Shown in pieces: positions 29,615-40,372 of a stretch of 64,000 nucleotides of DNA (the first letter of the stretch is position 1; each line of letters starts with the position of its first letter). The notes below the pieces were generated by a model, which was not told where the DNA came from, did no database searches, and worked only from the letters and a program-made list of their open reading frames with translations. The stretch is from Theocolax elegans (lineage: Eukaryota > Arthropoda > Insecta > Hymenoptera > Cerocephalidae), in assembly GCA_026168455.1 (NCBI GenBank), contig CM047427.1, positions 44,173,500-44,237,499 on the forward strand. The letters run 5' to 3'. A program made the position numbers and the translations under genes.

Positions 29615-30394
29615 TGGGAAAATCCACAATAGTTTTAACATTTTGTATAAGTGAGACATGTTATTTTTTAAAGTCTGTAACTTGGTTTCCTGAAGAGGCG
29701 CATCATTGTATTTGGGCTTTATTTGTTTGTTGTACAGTCAATGAAACATTTGTCAATTTTGAGGAAAGTAGTTAAAATGGCACAGTTAATATTTCATTAA
29801 AAGTACAAAAGCAGTTACGTTTTTCAGCAAACTAATTGAAAAAACCTGGAATTTTACGAATTTTATGTATTTTTTAATTGCGTCGTTCAATATAATCGCA
29901 TAATAATAATAGGATATGATTCTCGGCTTTAATACAAAGAATTTTAACCCCATATGGGTTGTGTGCCTTATTTGAAAATTGATATATTTCAATTATTAGT
30001 TGACAATATTAAAACTTTGAAATATTATTTAAATAATTCCGAGTAAAGCACTCAATCTTTAGGAGGTTTAAATTCCTTGTATTAAAACCAAAAATCATAT
30101 TCTATTATTATTATGCGTTTATATTGAACGGCGCAATTAAAAAATACATAAAATTCCTAAAATTTCAGGTTTCTTTTCAATTAGTTTGCTGAAAAAAAAA
30201 TCTTTTGTACTTTTAGGGAAATATTAACTGTGCCGTTTTAGCCACTTTCCTCAAAATTGACAAATGTTTCATTGTCTGTACAACAAATTAAGCCCAAATA
30301 CAATGATGAGCCTCTTCAGGAAACGAAGTTACAGACTTTAAAAGATAACATGTATCGGTTACATAAAATGTTAAAACTATTGTAGAGTTGCCCA
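29615..30394. mobile_element. Foldback MITE, family B
   Basis: The arms 29615-29960 and 30040-30394 are inverted copies at about 85-90 percent by eye. The termini are TATGGGmAAmTC with TA at both borders. Internal landmarks shared by the arms include ACAATAGTTTTAACATTTT, AAAGTCTGTAAC and CATTGACAAATG-like blocks. No coding capacity. The right end directly abuts another TIR element. Confidence 0.82.
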
Positions 30395-30816
30395 TATACA
30401 CTAAAAAAAATTAAGCAGAATCCGCCGTAAATAGCGAATAGGCCTTCGGTAACTAAAGTAATTTGTGCTTGGCTACAAAGCAGTTTCTGTTTGGGTCTCC
30501 GGTATATTCGCATTTTGCTTCCGAGTAAGACATAACCTCATTTTTTAAACGTACATTTTTCATATATATTATTGATTATATACTTGGAAAAGTTAATTTC
30601 AATAATTAAACATATAATAATTGCCTTTACTTTTAACCATCTTAAAATGCTTACTTAAATGTTTATTTAAAAATTTTTTTAAATGTTTTTTTTTTCATTA
30701 AGCAGAAACTGGTTGGCTTCTAAAGGAGTAACAACTTTGTCTAATTTACTGGAATCAACGCGGTAGATAATGCTTGGCTCTCAAGCAAATTCTGCCAAAC
30801 TTTTTTTAAGTGTATA
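30395..30816. mobile_element. Small TIR element (TACACTwAAAAAAA ends)
   Basis: The left end TATACACTAAAAAAAATTAA and right end TTTTTTTAAGTGTATA are inverted repeats. GCAGAAT occurs just inside the left end and ATTCTGC just inside the right. An AGCAGTTTCTG / AGCAGAAACTGG pair lies deeper. TA borders suggest a Tc1/mariner-type MITE. It is immediately adjacent to the family B foldback. Confidence 0.65.
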
Positions 30817-32009
30817 TAGTTGAAAGAAAATATCAATTCATATAAAAAGAATCCATTAACTATTTCATACGAATAACATAATTAATATAATAATGCTATA
30901 GATATAAAGAGTATAAAGTTTGTGGCACTGTAAAAATGTACAACGCACAATGAATGCACACGACTTGTATTTACTTGTATTTATGTACTTGCATACATAA
31001 ATTAAACACTTAGCTCGCGATCGCGTCGCAGGTAGCGAATCCCTCACCGGGAGACAGAAGTGCACCGGTGCACTTATGAAAAACACTAATACCCGCAATA
31101 CGGGTATGTTGTAATGACGGAACGGAGAAATCACGCGTCCAGTATACGGAAAGATACGCCGAAGACGAGCCAGACCACGGCCGAGAGGTATCGTGGGCCA
31201 GGGACCGAGCCCAGGTGGTCCCACGATATGTGGCGTACTTGATGCCAATGTAAACATGACGGGAGGTTAGGCGGCGTCCTAACCTCAACTGTGACACGTG
31301 CGTAGCAGACGATGACGGCGGAGATGGAGCACGGGTGCGCGCGCGCTCGAACACTTTGCGCAACTACGCGAGGGAGCCCGGGTGCTCCCCACCTTACACC
31401 CGTATACCGGGAAATGCGACACCGACATCGATGATCGTGCGTCACCGAGTGATGCGCGCGGGAAGGGGGGAACGAGTGTTGCGCGCACATAGAGTTCGAG
31501 TGAGTGACCGCTGGTGCGGTAATGGGCGAGAGCGCGCAGAGCGAGGGAGCGCGCGAGGAGAGTAGGGCCACGTATACCTAATGTATGCGTGTTTAGGTAT
31601 ACGACGGCATATTGAAGTAGCTATATACGAAGCGCGCACACATATGCACGCAGATGTACTATTGTATAGCGCGCACATGTATGGTAGCTTAATTATTATT
31701 TTAATTACTCCGCGCAGATAAATAATTAATTTAAAAAATATAGATGCGTCGGTAGAGTTTGGGCGAGTTGTAATTATTTCTAAAACTTTATATAATTCTA
31801 AACAGAGGTGTAAATTATTTTTAATTGAATGTATGAATGTATTAGGAATAATTAGTTGGGTTTATATAGCCGATAGGCACGAGGCGGCAGCACCGACTGG
31901 GTTACCGATATGGTAATTTCATATTTGTATTACGCGCCTTCCGAGTGCCAAGGATGAGTGGTTGCGTGATGTATAAAAGTTAAGGATTACTATAAAAGTA
32001 TCAACATTA
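30817..32009. other. CpG-rich patch, no supported gene
   Basis: 31010-31680 is strongly CpG-rich, with GCGCGC runs and long overlapping open frames on both strands that share no recognisable domain. It could be a promoter, an LTR or a CpG island. There is no matching TGT...ACA pair with a target duplication that I can support. The rest is AT-rich. Confidence 0.5.
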
Positions 32010-32880
32010 TTATTATTATTATTCTGCCATGCATTGTTTAAATTTCACAGACTTGTCACTGTCAATTAGTCATATTAATCATTATAATCTCAGAACTGAT
32101 TTGTTGATCTATTTTTTGTATAAAATACGTATCTTCAGTTATTGTAATAATAACATTAATATATTTATAGTAATCCTTCAGATTAATATCATAATTCTTA
32201 AAGTGGTTGTAAAATTAAAAATCCAAAATTATAAATGTTAAAAATTATTTTTTTATAATTGTATACTAATATTTGTATTTTTAGCAGCTTACAGGGGATT
32301 AGATGGATACTGAAATAAGTGAACATACTTTTCTACCACTCCAAGGTAAGTGCATACATTTTTTTGCAATGATCATGCTAATAGATTCATGATTATAAGG
32401 CAACAAATATACATTTCTATTAATATTTCGGGCACTTTTCCCAGATATTTTGACCATAAGTGATCCTAATGATTTAGACCCACTCTGGAAATATGTAGGC
32501 AGTTTCTGACTATAAAAAGACATCTTTTAGACAGTATTAGGTTCCAGAGTCCGGAGCAGAATTGCTGATTTTCACTATTTAAGGTTTAAATGACTAACAA
32601 GCAGGGTCGCCAGATGGCGATTTTTTCTCCTTGTTGCTCTTGCTTAATAAACATCAATATACGCCAGAGAGAAAAAGAAAAAAAATCGCCAACTGGTCAC
32701 TCTGCTTACAAGAGTGTGACAGCATACATTTATGACTTTAAAAGTATTTTTAATGAAAAATTCAGAAAATTCTACAAAAGAAATCATGTTTATGTTTTTA
32801 GTGAAAAATGCATCCTCTGGGAGCTACAAATTCATGAAAATGGGCATATAAAGCAAAAAAGTGCTAAAATGTCAACTTTA
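32010..32880 (+). repeat. Dispersed repeat, third copy (related to 20500-21480 and 23440-24400)
   Basis: It shares blocks such as AGTAATCCTTCAGATTA, GCAACAAATATACATTTC, GGCAGTTTCTGACTATAAAA and GTCCGGAGCAGAATTGCTGA with the 2.9-kb units, at about 80-85 percent by eye. It lacks the ~310-bp LINE fragment found there and carries instead a small MITE (32602-32704). This makes it an independent copy of an unclassified interspersed repeat. Confidence 0.8.
32602..32704. mobile_element. hAT-like MITE with 8-bp target duplication
   Basis: A 103-bp insertion begins CAGGGTCGCCAGATGGCGA and ends TCGCCAACTGGTCACTCTG, an imperfect inverted pair. The flanks are CTAACAAG (32594-32601) and CTTACAAG (32705-32712), an 8-bp duplication with one difference. 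The uninterrupted site GTCTTACAAGAGTGTGAC is present in both related repeat copies (near 20965 and 23905). The CAGGG-type end and 8-bp duplication point to hAT. Confidence 0.85.
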
Positions 32881-32989
32881 TCTCCCTGTAACTTAAAATA
32901 ATGGTCCCGAAAAAATCTGAAAAAATTCAGGAGAACTACTGGATACCTGTAAAACATATTCCCACAGTTATAGTAAAATTTATTTTTTT

Positions 32990-33385
32990 CATCTTCGATG
33001 TCACAGAAAATCACCCATATATATATATATATATATATTTGGACAAAAATGCATTATTATGCTTTTAGAAAAAAATACATTTTTATGTATTCAGGAAAAA
33101 ATTCATTTTTATTTATTTGGGAAAAATGCACTCTGCAACTGAATACATTAAAAAAATAATTCATGCCCAGTTCATTACTCCTTTCGTAAGTGACAAAAGT
33201 GTCACAGACCGGTGAAAATTATATTATTATATTTCGTAAAAGTACTGCGATAGAATAAAATCACGGCGTAGAAGATAATCAAAATAAAATTGATACAGAA
33301 TCATTCTAAGAACTAACAAAAATGCATTTTTATGCATTTGAGGCAAAAATGCATATTTATGCATTTAGGACAAAATGCATTTTTA
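32990..33385 (+). repeat. AAAATGCATTTTTATGCATT short repeats
   Basis: Variants of CAAAAATGCATTTTTATGCATTTAGGA recur at 33045, 33070, 33110, 33318, 33342 and 33368, with a TA run at 33017-33040. The unit contains overlapping ATGCAT palindromes. SINE 1 begins directly after the last copy. Confidence 0.7.
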
Positions 33386-33583
33386 TGTCGGTAGGGCGTC
33401 AGGCTCGTAATCTGGAGGTTCCAGGTTCAATTCCCGGCCCCGGCCGATTGATACAAGCACCACTGGCGAATGTATTTTCAATAAGTGCTTTCTTCACCAA
33501 GTCATCGTATGACCTCCGTCGCTGATTAGCACCGGTTTGGGAGCATAAAAAGAACAACGTTAAAATAAAAAAAAAAAAAAAAC
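33386..33583 (+). mobile_element. tRNA-derived SINE, copy 1
   Basis: The head has a pol III A-box-like GTAGGGCGTCAGGCTCG and a B box GGTTCAATTCCC, spaced as in a tRNA. It is followed by a ~115-bp body ending CTCCGTCGCTGATTAGCACC and GGAGCATAAAAAG, then an A-rich tail (33563-33583). The terminal body is shared with the SINE at 35540-35979, which has a different head. It does not fold as a complete tRNA gene and is therefore not annotated as one. Confidence 0.8.
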
Positions 33584-33640
33584 CTCTGTTGACAGCCGCT
33601 CGATCTCGAGGCTTCGAATGGCGCTGTAGTCATGTGTCAA

Positions 33641-33971
33641 TTTTGACGATAAACGTACTTCAAACATAAATTATAAATTTTACAGCTACATAGAGCTGTT
33701 AAAAGATATTTTCGCCCCTAGCTATCACTAAAATTATGGTAATTATAGTATTACTCTTGGCAGCAAATATTTATTTTTGAAAGAAATATGTGATACGTTG
33801 CACATAGTATTACGGCAGACATAGACTCATTGAATACGAAACGTAGAACACATTTGTTTACAAAAATAAACATTTGCTGACAATAGTAATATTACAATTA
33901 CCTTAATTTTAGTCATAACTAGGGGGGAAAGTAAAATTTATAATTTATGTTTTAAGTACGTTTATTGACAA
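33641..33971. mobile_element. Foldback MITE, family C
   Basis: The left arm (TTGACGATAAACGTACTTC, then ACATAAATTATAAATTTTAC) is inverted at 33929-33971. A second paired block (GCCCCTAGCTATCACTAAAATTA against TAATTTTAGTCATAACTAGGGG) lies inside, so nearly the whole 330 bp folds back. Borders and target duplication are not resolved. Confidence 0.75.
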
Positions 33972-34006
33972 GGTATTTCATACCTGTCATATAATAAGCG
34001 AGCGAG

Positions 34007-34370
34007 AACCGACGCGGTGGCGGAGTGGCGGAGATGCACCTCGGCCGATCACGAAAGTTAAGCAGCACTGAGTGCGGTTGGCGAGTAAGGTGTGGAACAT
34101 TCGGTTTCGGTGTTTGGGCCTACGCAAGGTGACCTGAATATCTAAACAGAATGTTTCAATACACCGGCCGTCTCGGGGGAGGTTTTCCTACAAGGTTTTC
34201 CCTTCCTCACGGGCATAACCCCGGGCGAATGCGAGACGGTGGAGACCGGGATGGGAAAAATTGGAATGTTTTCACCCCCACACATAGGTGGTAGGGGTGT
34301 TCCCGTAAAAACCCGTTTAATAATTGGTATACGGGGTAATGAGCAAAGAAATAAAATAAAATAAAAAATC
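34007..34370 (+). mobile_element. 5S rRNA-derived SINE with 13-bp target duplication
   Basis: The head contains GCCGATCACGAAAGTTAAGC followed by AGCACTGAGTGCGGTTGG, which matches the central part of 5S rRNA including its internal promoter A box (AAGTTAAGC). The body is GC-rich and the tail is AAATAAAATAAAATAAAAAA. The duplication ATAAGCGAGCGAG stands at 33994-34006 and 34371-34383. This is the structure of a SINE3-type (5S-promoted) element moved by a LINE. It is not a functional 5S gene because the rest diverges. Confidence 0.87.
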
Positions 34371-34383
34371 ATAAGCGAGCGAG

Positions 34384-35527
34384 TGCCAATATAAGCTATC
34401 CTACCTACCCTCACCTAAATCTACCTAACCTAACCATAAGCTCCATAAATTCCCAATACTTCCCCTGGTTCCTCCAACGTAGCACAAGGAGGCAGCATAT
34501 CAGGAGAGGCTAAACGGCTTCTTGGAGGCATCGCAGCAGGACCAGAGAAGCAGCCTACGATGACCCAGGGTGCCAGACTGAGCAGCATAAGCAGCAACAA
34601 GGACTCCAGGAAGCTGTAACATATTAAATAGTCAATAACAATCCAAATTAGGAAAAGACAAGGAAGCATGTAGTTGCACACAGTAACTGACAGCTACATG
34701 CTAGGAGAGGATAGAAGTGAGGTTATGGTAATCATAACATTACCATAACTCTGAATTAATAACTAATATTAAATACGGAGCACTCCCTCGAGAGCTAGAT
34801 ATTTACCCAGAAAGCAGCTCGAAATCCCCGCAGCAACGCAGCCTTCAAGAAGAGCAGCAGCAAGGACCGACGCGCACCAGCTGAGCGGCCGCCGTGAGAG
34901 CGAGTGAGAGAGGAGAGTCGAGTATCGGCTGTCCCGTCTGCACCTGTAACGGAGTGGACTTATTAGCCGATAAGTTAATACAAAGGAACAACACTAAGGG
35001 CTTACCTAGTAGATAACATCACTAGCAACACCGTCTTCTCCGTGGGAAGCAGCGGCTCAAGCAACATCGTCCGCCTCGTGTAGACATGGTCGCGAGCACT
35101 CACTACACGGTGCGCGCGAGACGACGGCGGCCGACGGGCGACTCGACGCGAGAAGCTGCGCGCGCACGTCTGGCCGGAGCAACAAAGCAGCGAACGAGCC
35201 CGAGCTCGAGAGAGCTCATCGGGACGCCAACGAGGCAACATAGTAGAACCGATATACCGATTCACAACCCATTTTATATCGATTATTCGAGTGTGTGTGC
35301 GCGTGGATAATAGACCGCAGAGGAGCAACTCCAGGAGACGATCTCCATTGAGCAAAGGTGGGTGTACGCCTTGCACCAGGTATTCTCCTGACCGTAAGTG
35401 TGCTTCCTTCATTCCTTCCCTTCTCTCCCCTCGCTCCGCAAGTCGTCGCAGCCGAGCATAATTCGCCGCGATCGTACGCAGCTGGCGCCTAAACCCTATT
35501 TTATATTATTAATAAATTAATATTATT
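34384..35527. other. CpG-rich and AGCAGCA-rich stretch, no supported gene
   Basis: 34430-34640 is rich in AGCAGC/AGGAGC. 34850-35460 is CpG-rich with a 5' splice-site-like CCGTAAGTGTG near 35393. Several open frames occur without recognisable domains. It may be promoter or LTR sequence. Confidence 0.45.
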
Positions 35528-35539
35528 TTATTTGAATAT

Positions 35540-35979
35540 TTTTTTTTGTTTGTTATTTAACGTCGCTCTATTTATGCTGCCAGGGCTAATCAGCGACGGA
35601 GGTGAACGGTGTGTCTGTAAACAAAGCACATGTAGTTGAAACAGTGGTGCTTGTGTCCATCGGAAGATATCATCGGTCACTGTAATTAGTCTAATAATTA
35701 CAGTTTCCTGTCCTCCCGATGGAACTACCGCGATCCTCTTTACATCTTCGCGTCCCTAACGTTCCCTATAGTTCAGATGCCCGTGCCTCTCATGCACTGA
35801 CAAGTGCACGAAACGCACGCGCACCTGAACTGGCGTCACATTATAGTGACACGCCGAGCCACTGAGTCGCGGTGTTCGAAAAATGCACATGAAAAAATTT
35901 TCAGAGGTACACGTCTGGGATCGAACCCACGACCCTCGGTGTGAGAGTCGGGAGATCTACCAATGAGCCACCGCGGCTC
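35540..35979 (-). mobile_element. tRNA-derived SINE, copy 2 (different head, shared tail)
   Basis: On the minus strand it begins GAGCCGCGGTGGCTCATTGG (A box TGGCTCATTGG), with B box GGTTCGATCCC, and ends with the body seen in SINE 1 (ACCTCCGTCGCTGATTAGC ... GCATAAATAG ... AACGTTAAATAA) and an A-rich tail (poly-T on the plus strand at 35540-35550). The flanks TTATTTGAATAT (35528-35539) and TTATTTAAATAT (35980-35991) are a 12-bp duplication with one difference. The middle 250 bp is not in SINE 1. The head resembles a tRNA, but the anticodon stem is imperfect. Confidence 0.85.
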
Positions 35980-35991
35980 TTATTTAAATAT

Positions 35992-37786
35992 AATTAAATA
36001 TAATTGTTTATTTCACCTTCGACGCCACGCCCTAATCCCCAGCGTGACCGTTATAGTTTATCGTGGGAATCGCGTCTCGAAACCGTGTCTCGATGATACA
36101 TGCGAGAAGCATCAGTGAAATCGTGCTTGTGAACGTTTGCTCGTCTTCCTGAGCTGTGGCACGTATATTAGTGCATAATATAGCCGGGTGATATTAGGCC
36201 TGTACAGGCCACTCGCCTACGTAAACACTACGTACAGCATGACGCACGATCTCCCGGAACACGGTGTCCTGTTTTCTACCAGGATTCAATAGGTGAATGC
36301 TGTAATAATAATTGCTATTCCCTAGCGTAGCCCCGCATTGTCTCAGTACCTCCTTTTTACTTTGGTGTTTTTTACTTTTTTCTTCCTCTCAATACTCTCA
36401 CTATATATATGAATAATCTCTTATGATTATTTATTTACGATAGTTGATCAATAAGGATTTATAGAAATTAATCAACTTTCATTAAATCAAATTTATGCTT
36501 TTAAAATCTATTTCCCTGTAACTATATGTGAGCACGTAGATGCACATAAGAAACAGGGAGGCTTGCCTTGATCACCGGCAACCATACACATTCTGGTAAA
36601 ATATTATTGTTTGCTTATAACTCTTTAATAATTACTAATAATCAGCCTATTTCTATCTAGCCCTATTTAATTAATTGGAATCAAACATCTAGTTATTATT
36701 CCTATGTGTTGAGAGCATTTCTTTCGACGACAGCAATTTTCTAAATCCAAACTACATTTTATAATTACTGTCAATTCCTTTCCTGTTGCTAAAATGACGT
36801 TTCCTTAAATAACTGTAACCTATATGCAACTAATCCCAACTATTATGAACTGGAATTGGTTGTTATTTATTCCTGTAAACAAGAAAACAAGTTTTATAAC
36901 ACCCGCACTTTTAGTATTTCTATCCATCTCCTTAGTAAATATTTATTTCATTCTTGTAACTACTAACAAATACAATTAATAAAAGTCAATTAGACATAAT
37001 TTAATTCATATTGTGTATTTACAGGTACTGAAGCCATGCAGCACAGGATGGTGAACCTCAACATAAAATTTGCCATGGCCAAGCTGTAGTTGCTAACAGT
37101 CGCCGACTCAACTCCTGCATCATTATACATCACATGAATCGAAGAATATTAATACGTTATCTGCTACTGATTTATGTATTATTGTAAGAATTTAAATCTT
37201 TGTGATTTTCTTGTTTTTTAGATTAAGGAAGACAGAAGATGGTGAAGTCAATTGTTGCTGCTGCAGCGAGTATACTAAATTTTTAAAGAGAAACTGATGC
37301 GTTTATTACATTTACATTTAGTCTCTAATTTTTAATTTGTAAAAATATATAAATTATTACAATTTAATTTAATCACTAGCTTTAAGTAAAGAATGGTCAA
37401 AAATTGTAAAAAAAATCATTTTTTTTTATTTTAGAAACTAGTTCTAAATGTTATGTAGAATGTGCATAAATAATTTGTAATATTTTAAAGCTTACGTGTC
37501 TAGATAATTTTAGCATCAGATAATCGTCAGTTGATGCAATAAGTTGTTAATCTTTAACTTTAAAGCTAAATAACTCAAAAACTATTATTTATACTATTAA
37601 AACATTCCTTGCTGGTCAATTTTAGTCTTTTTTATTTAAAATGTGACATTTTTATTTATATTTTTTTAATACAAAATCTGCCATTTTTTAAACAATTGTT
37701 TGAACAAATTAGGTTTATCAAATCAGAAATTACATTTTTATAGAAGCCCCTTATTCGCTGTGTAAAAGTTGAAGCTTATAATTGTC
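35992..37786. other. Unassigned stretch with possible exon ends
   Basis: 36005-36055 holds the CACGCCCTAATCCCCAGCGTGAC motif. 37023 is a strong 3' splice-like site (TGTGTATTTACAG) followed by a 20-codon open frame to TAG that includes EAMQHRMVNLNIKFAMAKL. Near 37221 a second one (TTGTTTTTTAG) is followed by a frame with RKTEDGEVNCCCC and then SEYTKFLKRN to TGA. Neither is recognised. The rest is AT-rich. Confidence 0.35.
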
Positions 37787-38450
37787 ACGCTGCACTGGGG
37801 ATTAGGGTGCAGGTGATGGGGATAATAAAAATAAGATATTTGTATAATAACTAAATTTATTATCCGATGCGATTCATATAATAATTGCGGGTGCCAGTCG
37901 CGTCCTTTACGCGGGTTCAAGCTCGGCTGCGATTGGCTCAGGGAGGGGGCGAATTTAGGAAGGCGAAATGCGGCTCACTGCAAATTACACAAGTGCAATT
38001 TGTAAATTAAATATCCCGAATCGTTGGCTGAATTTGCGCTACTCGTCCGCGACGAGTTTAATGTCGACCGACGGCGCGAATGCGATACGCGATCGCGGGT
38101 CGATAGCTGCTCGAAAGAAAAAGAGGAGGGGAGAAGAGGGAAACGCGGTAACTCGCACACACACAGTAAGGAAGCACGGAATGGAATTGCACAAAAACGT
38201 AATAAAGGAGGCACGAGAAGTATCCACCAACCTTTTTTGCTATGCTGCTCTCGCTTAATTCTCGCTCAAATAAATTAGCACGCTCGCTACACACGGTAAT
38301 TCGCACACAAGATCGGTCGTCGTGATCTACGGCGATCGGAAGAGCTCTGCTCTCCTCGGCGTGGTCGACGCATTGCCTGTGTGCGCGCATGCGTCGCGAC
38401 GGCCCATTTGCGGTGCGTACGCGGCCTTACTCGAGTGCGGCTTGAGTAAC
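37787..38450. other. CpG-rich stretch starting with a TGTCACGC motif
   Basis: It starts TGTCACGCTG...TGGGGATTAGGG, related to motifs near 28700 and 36050 (minus), and becomes CpG-rich from 37860. Frames on both strands are long but featureless. GCGTGACA, the inverse of TGTCACGC, occurs at 38695-38702, but no target duplication matches, so I do not call an LTR. Confidence 0.4.
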
Positions 38451-38753
38451 ATGGCCGCCGCATCGTCTCGTAGTGTACGCCTCGTCCGTTCCAGCAACAA
38501 CAATGATGCCGTTGATGACGTCGTAAGCTGCATGCCAGGTAAATATTTATTTCGTTCCTTAATGTTAACCCGTCGGCTAATAATCTCGGTGCTTACAGGG
38601 CTGCGGGAGGTGTATGTATGCGGCACGTCGCCGCGGGCTCTTGTGTGTTGCCGCGGCCGATATCTCTTTCTCTCTCGTTCTGCTTTAGCCGCACGGCGTG
38701 ACAGGTGCAACGGCGGGCTCGGGCTGCTTGGACGAACACACGGCGATAATCAG
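38451..38753 (+). other. Possible two-exon coding start in CpG-rich DNA
   Basis: ATG at 38451 sits in a good context (AACATGGCC) and opens MAAASSRSVRLVRSSNNNDA. A 5' splice site (CAGGTAAAT at 38537-38545), a 60-base candidate intron and a 3' site (GTGCTTACAG ending at 38598) would join to a second open exon that closes at another CAGGTAAAT (38751-38759). The reading frame stays open with or without the intron. A third acceptor (GTGCTTGCAG) lies at 38934, but the frame then stops after about 33 codons. No domain is visible. Promoter-proximal exon of a real gene or chance in GC-rich DNA are both possible. Confidence 0.3.
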
Positions 38754-39382
38754 GTAAATATCCACTTGGAAGACGGCTCGATGTCTTTATTATTAATTTG
38801 TGTGTGTGTGTGAGCACTTATAATGCTCACCTAACCTTTTTCCGAGTCCTTTCCTATACACACTTGCTTAGGTAAGTATGTGCTCCTGTCTGTTCCCTTA
38901 TAATGACTATTGCTATATTAACTGGTGCTTGCAGGTTTCCTGGATTATTGCTGGCAGACGGACTTCCTGGATACATTGGCTCCTTCTTCTGGCCCGGTCT
39001 TCCTTGGCTTGCTGGGTACGCTGCTACTAGATTCAGGACTTTGAGGCTCGCTGTCAACACCTCAGCATGCTGCTTCATTGGCTCTTCGTCAGGCTCCTTA
39101 TTAGATTACTTCAAGAGTAATCTATGCTTCGGTGAACTCCTTCTGTGTCCTGCTCGGCTGCTCCCCTGTGCACCTTTGTTTCTGGGCTCGGTGGTTTATA
39201 TCATATGTGTTAAGGAGCTCGGTTACTGGGAGGGTATTATAGTTATTATTTATAGGCTCTTAGGGAAATTAGAGAAAGATAGGTTCGATTAGGCTTGTAT
39301 GTGTGTGTGTGTGTGTGCCCGCAGGGGAAATAAGGTTGTGCTTAGTGTCGCACTAAATGACATGCACTATTTGCATTGTCAC

Positions 39383-39422
<40 letters not shown>

Positions 39423-40372
39423 AACGAATCAATATAATATTTGGTTATATTATATTGCTCGTTACATTCTCTCTCTGTCTAGCCTGTGTATTAATCTTTA
39501 CAGCTGTTACAGGTCGACGTTCGATGAGTTTCGGCGATTTTCGCGGACCTTCGTAAAAGTAAAAGTAGGGAAAGAGAGAGAGAGAGTTTTCGGTTCGTAA
39601 GTGCGAGAGCAGAGAGATTCACTGAGACTTATTTCAACCGTCGGGACACTTATTTCAATCGTCGTGAGAGAGTTATTCAGTTTACTCTTCTCTCCATTTT
39701 TTTGATTGCCTCGTGCCGCTTGTGATCCTGGTGCAGTGCTTGTGACCCAGTGAAGCCGTGATAGTTCTTGACACTGTAAGTGCCAGTTTTGTAGTCTCTC
39801 TCTCTTTCTCTCATTATTATTTTCGAGTATCGACCTGCGATCTCGCGTGAGGCGGCACGCGTGTATTATCTCTTTTCTTTTATAATATATGATTGCCTTT
39901 ATTTTAAATTAAACATCGAGTTTTCACTCTTATTGTTTGCCCTTTTATTTTCGTTCGCGTTCGCTAAGTAAAGGATACCGCCGCCTCCGCCTATACGTGT
40001 CTTATAGACTCGTATTACTACTGAGCGGCTGATCGCATACTGAGACTATTGTTTTAACGGTAGTCAATTGTTATTTCTTTATTTCTTTATTTAACCCATT
40101 AATAATTACAGATTTATTACATCTGCAAACCCTATAGAGATAAATAAATTACCTGTACATAGGCTAGGGTTCCACTTATATACTAACTTAAACTAATTAG
40201 TTAATGATCAGCTGCATTTCTGCAGCCTATAACTAATTTATCCTCAAATCTAATATATATTATTTTATTTAATATTCCAATAACAAACAATGCAACACCG
40301 CAGTGTGCCATAAGTAACAGTATTATAACAAAAAGAAAATACATATATGTACACATTAATGCATATATATAT
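38754..40372. other. Unassigned stretch with GT, TA and GAGA repeats
   Basis: GT runs lie near 38800 and 39299-39318. A 129-codon frame at 38903-39292 is hydrophobic and cysteine-rich with no known domain; I regard it as unproven. A TA run covers 39385-39419. A 48-bp hairpin beginning TGTAACGA and ending TCGTTACA lies at 39420-39467, followed by GAGAGA and CTCTCT tracts. 40080-40370 is AT-rich. Confidence 0.45.

Noticed and set aside
31010..31678. Several 70-146 codon frames in CpG-rich DNA
   Set aside because: Same reason: low stop frequency, Arg/Ser/Pro-biased translations on both strands and no domain.
33386..33452. tRNA gene on the plus strand
   Set aside because: It is the head of a SINE sharing its tail with another copy. 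Acceptor pairing is incomplete.
34035..34110. 5S rRNA gene
   Set aside because: Only the central promoter region matches 5S. The 3' part diverges, and the unit ends in an A-rich tail with a 13-bp target duplication.
35905..35979. tRNA gene on the minus strand
   Set aside because: A and B boxes are good, but the anticodon stem does not pair properly, the sequence continues into a SINE body with an A tail, and a target duplication flanks the whole unit.
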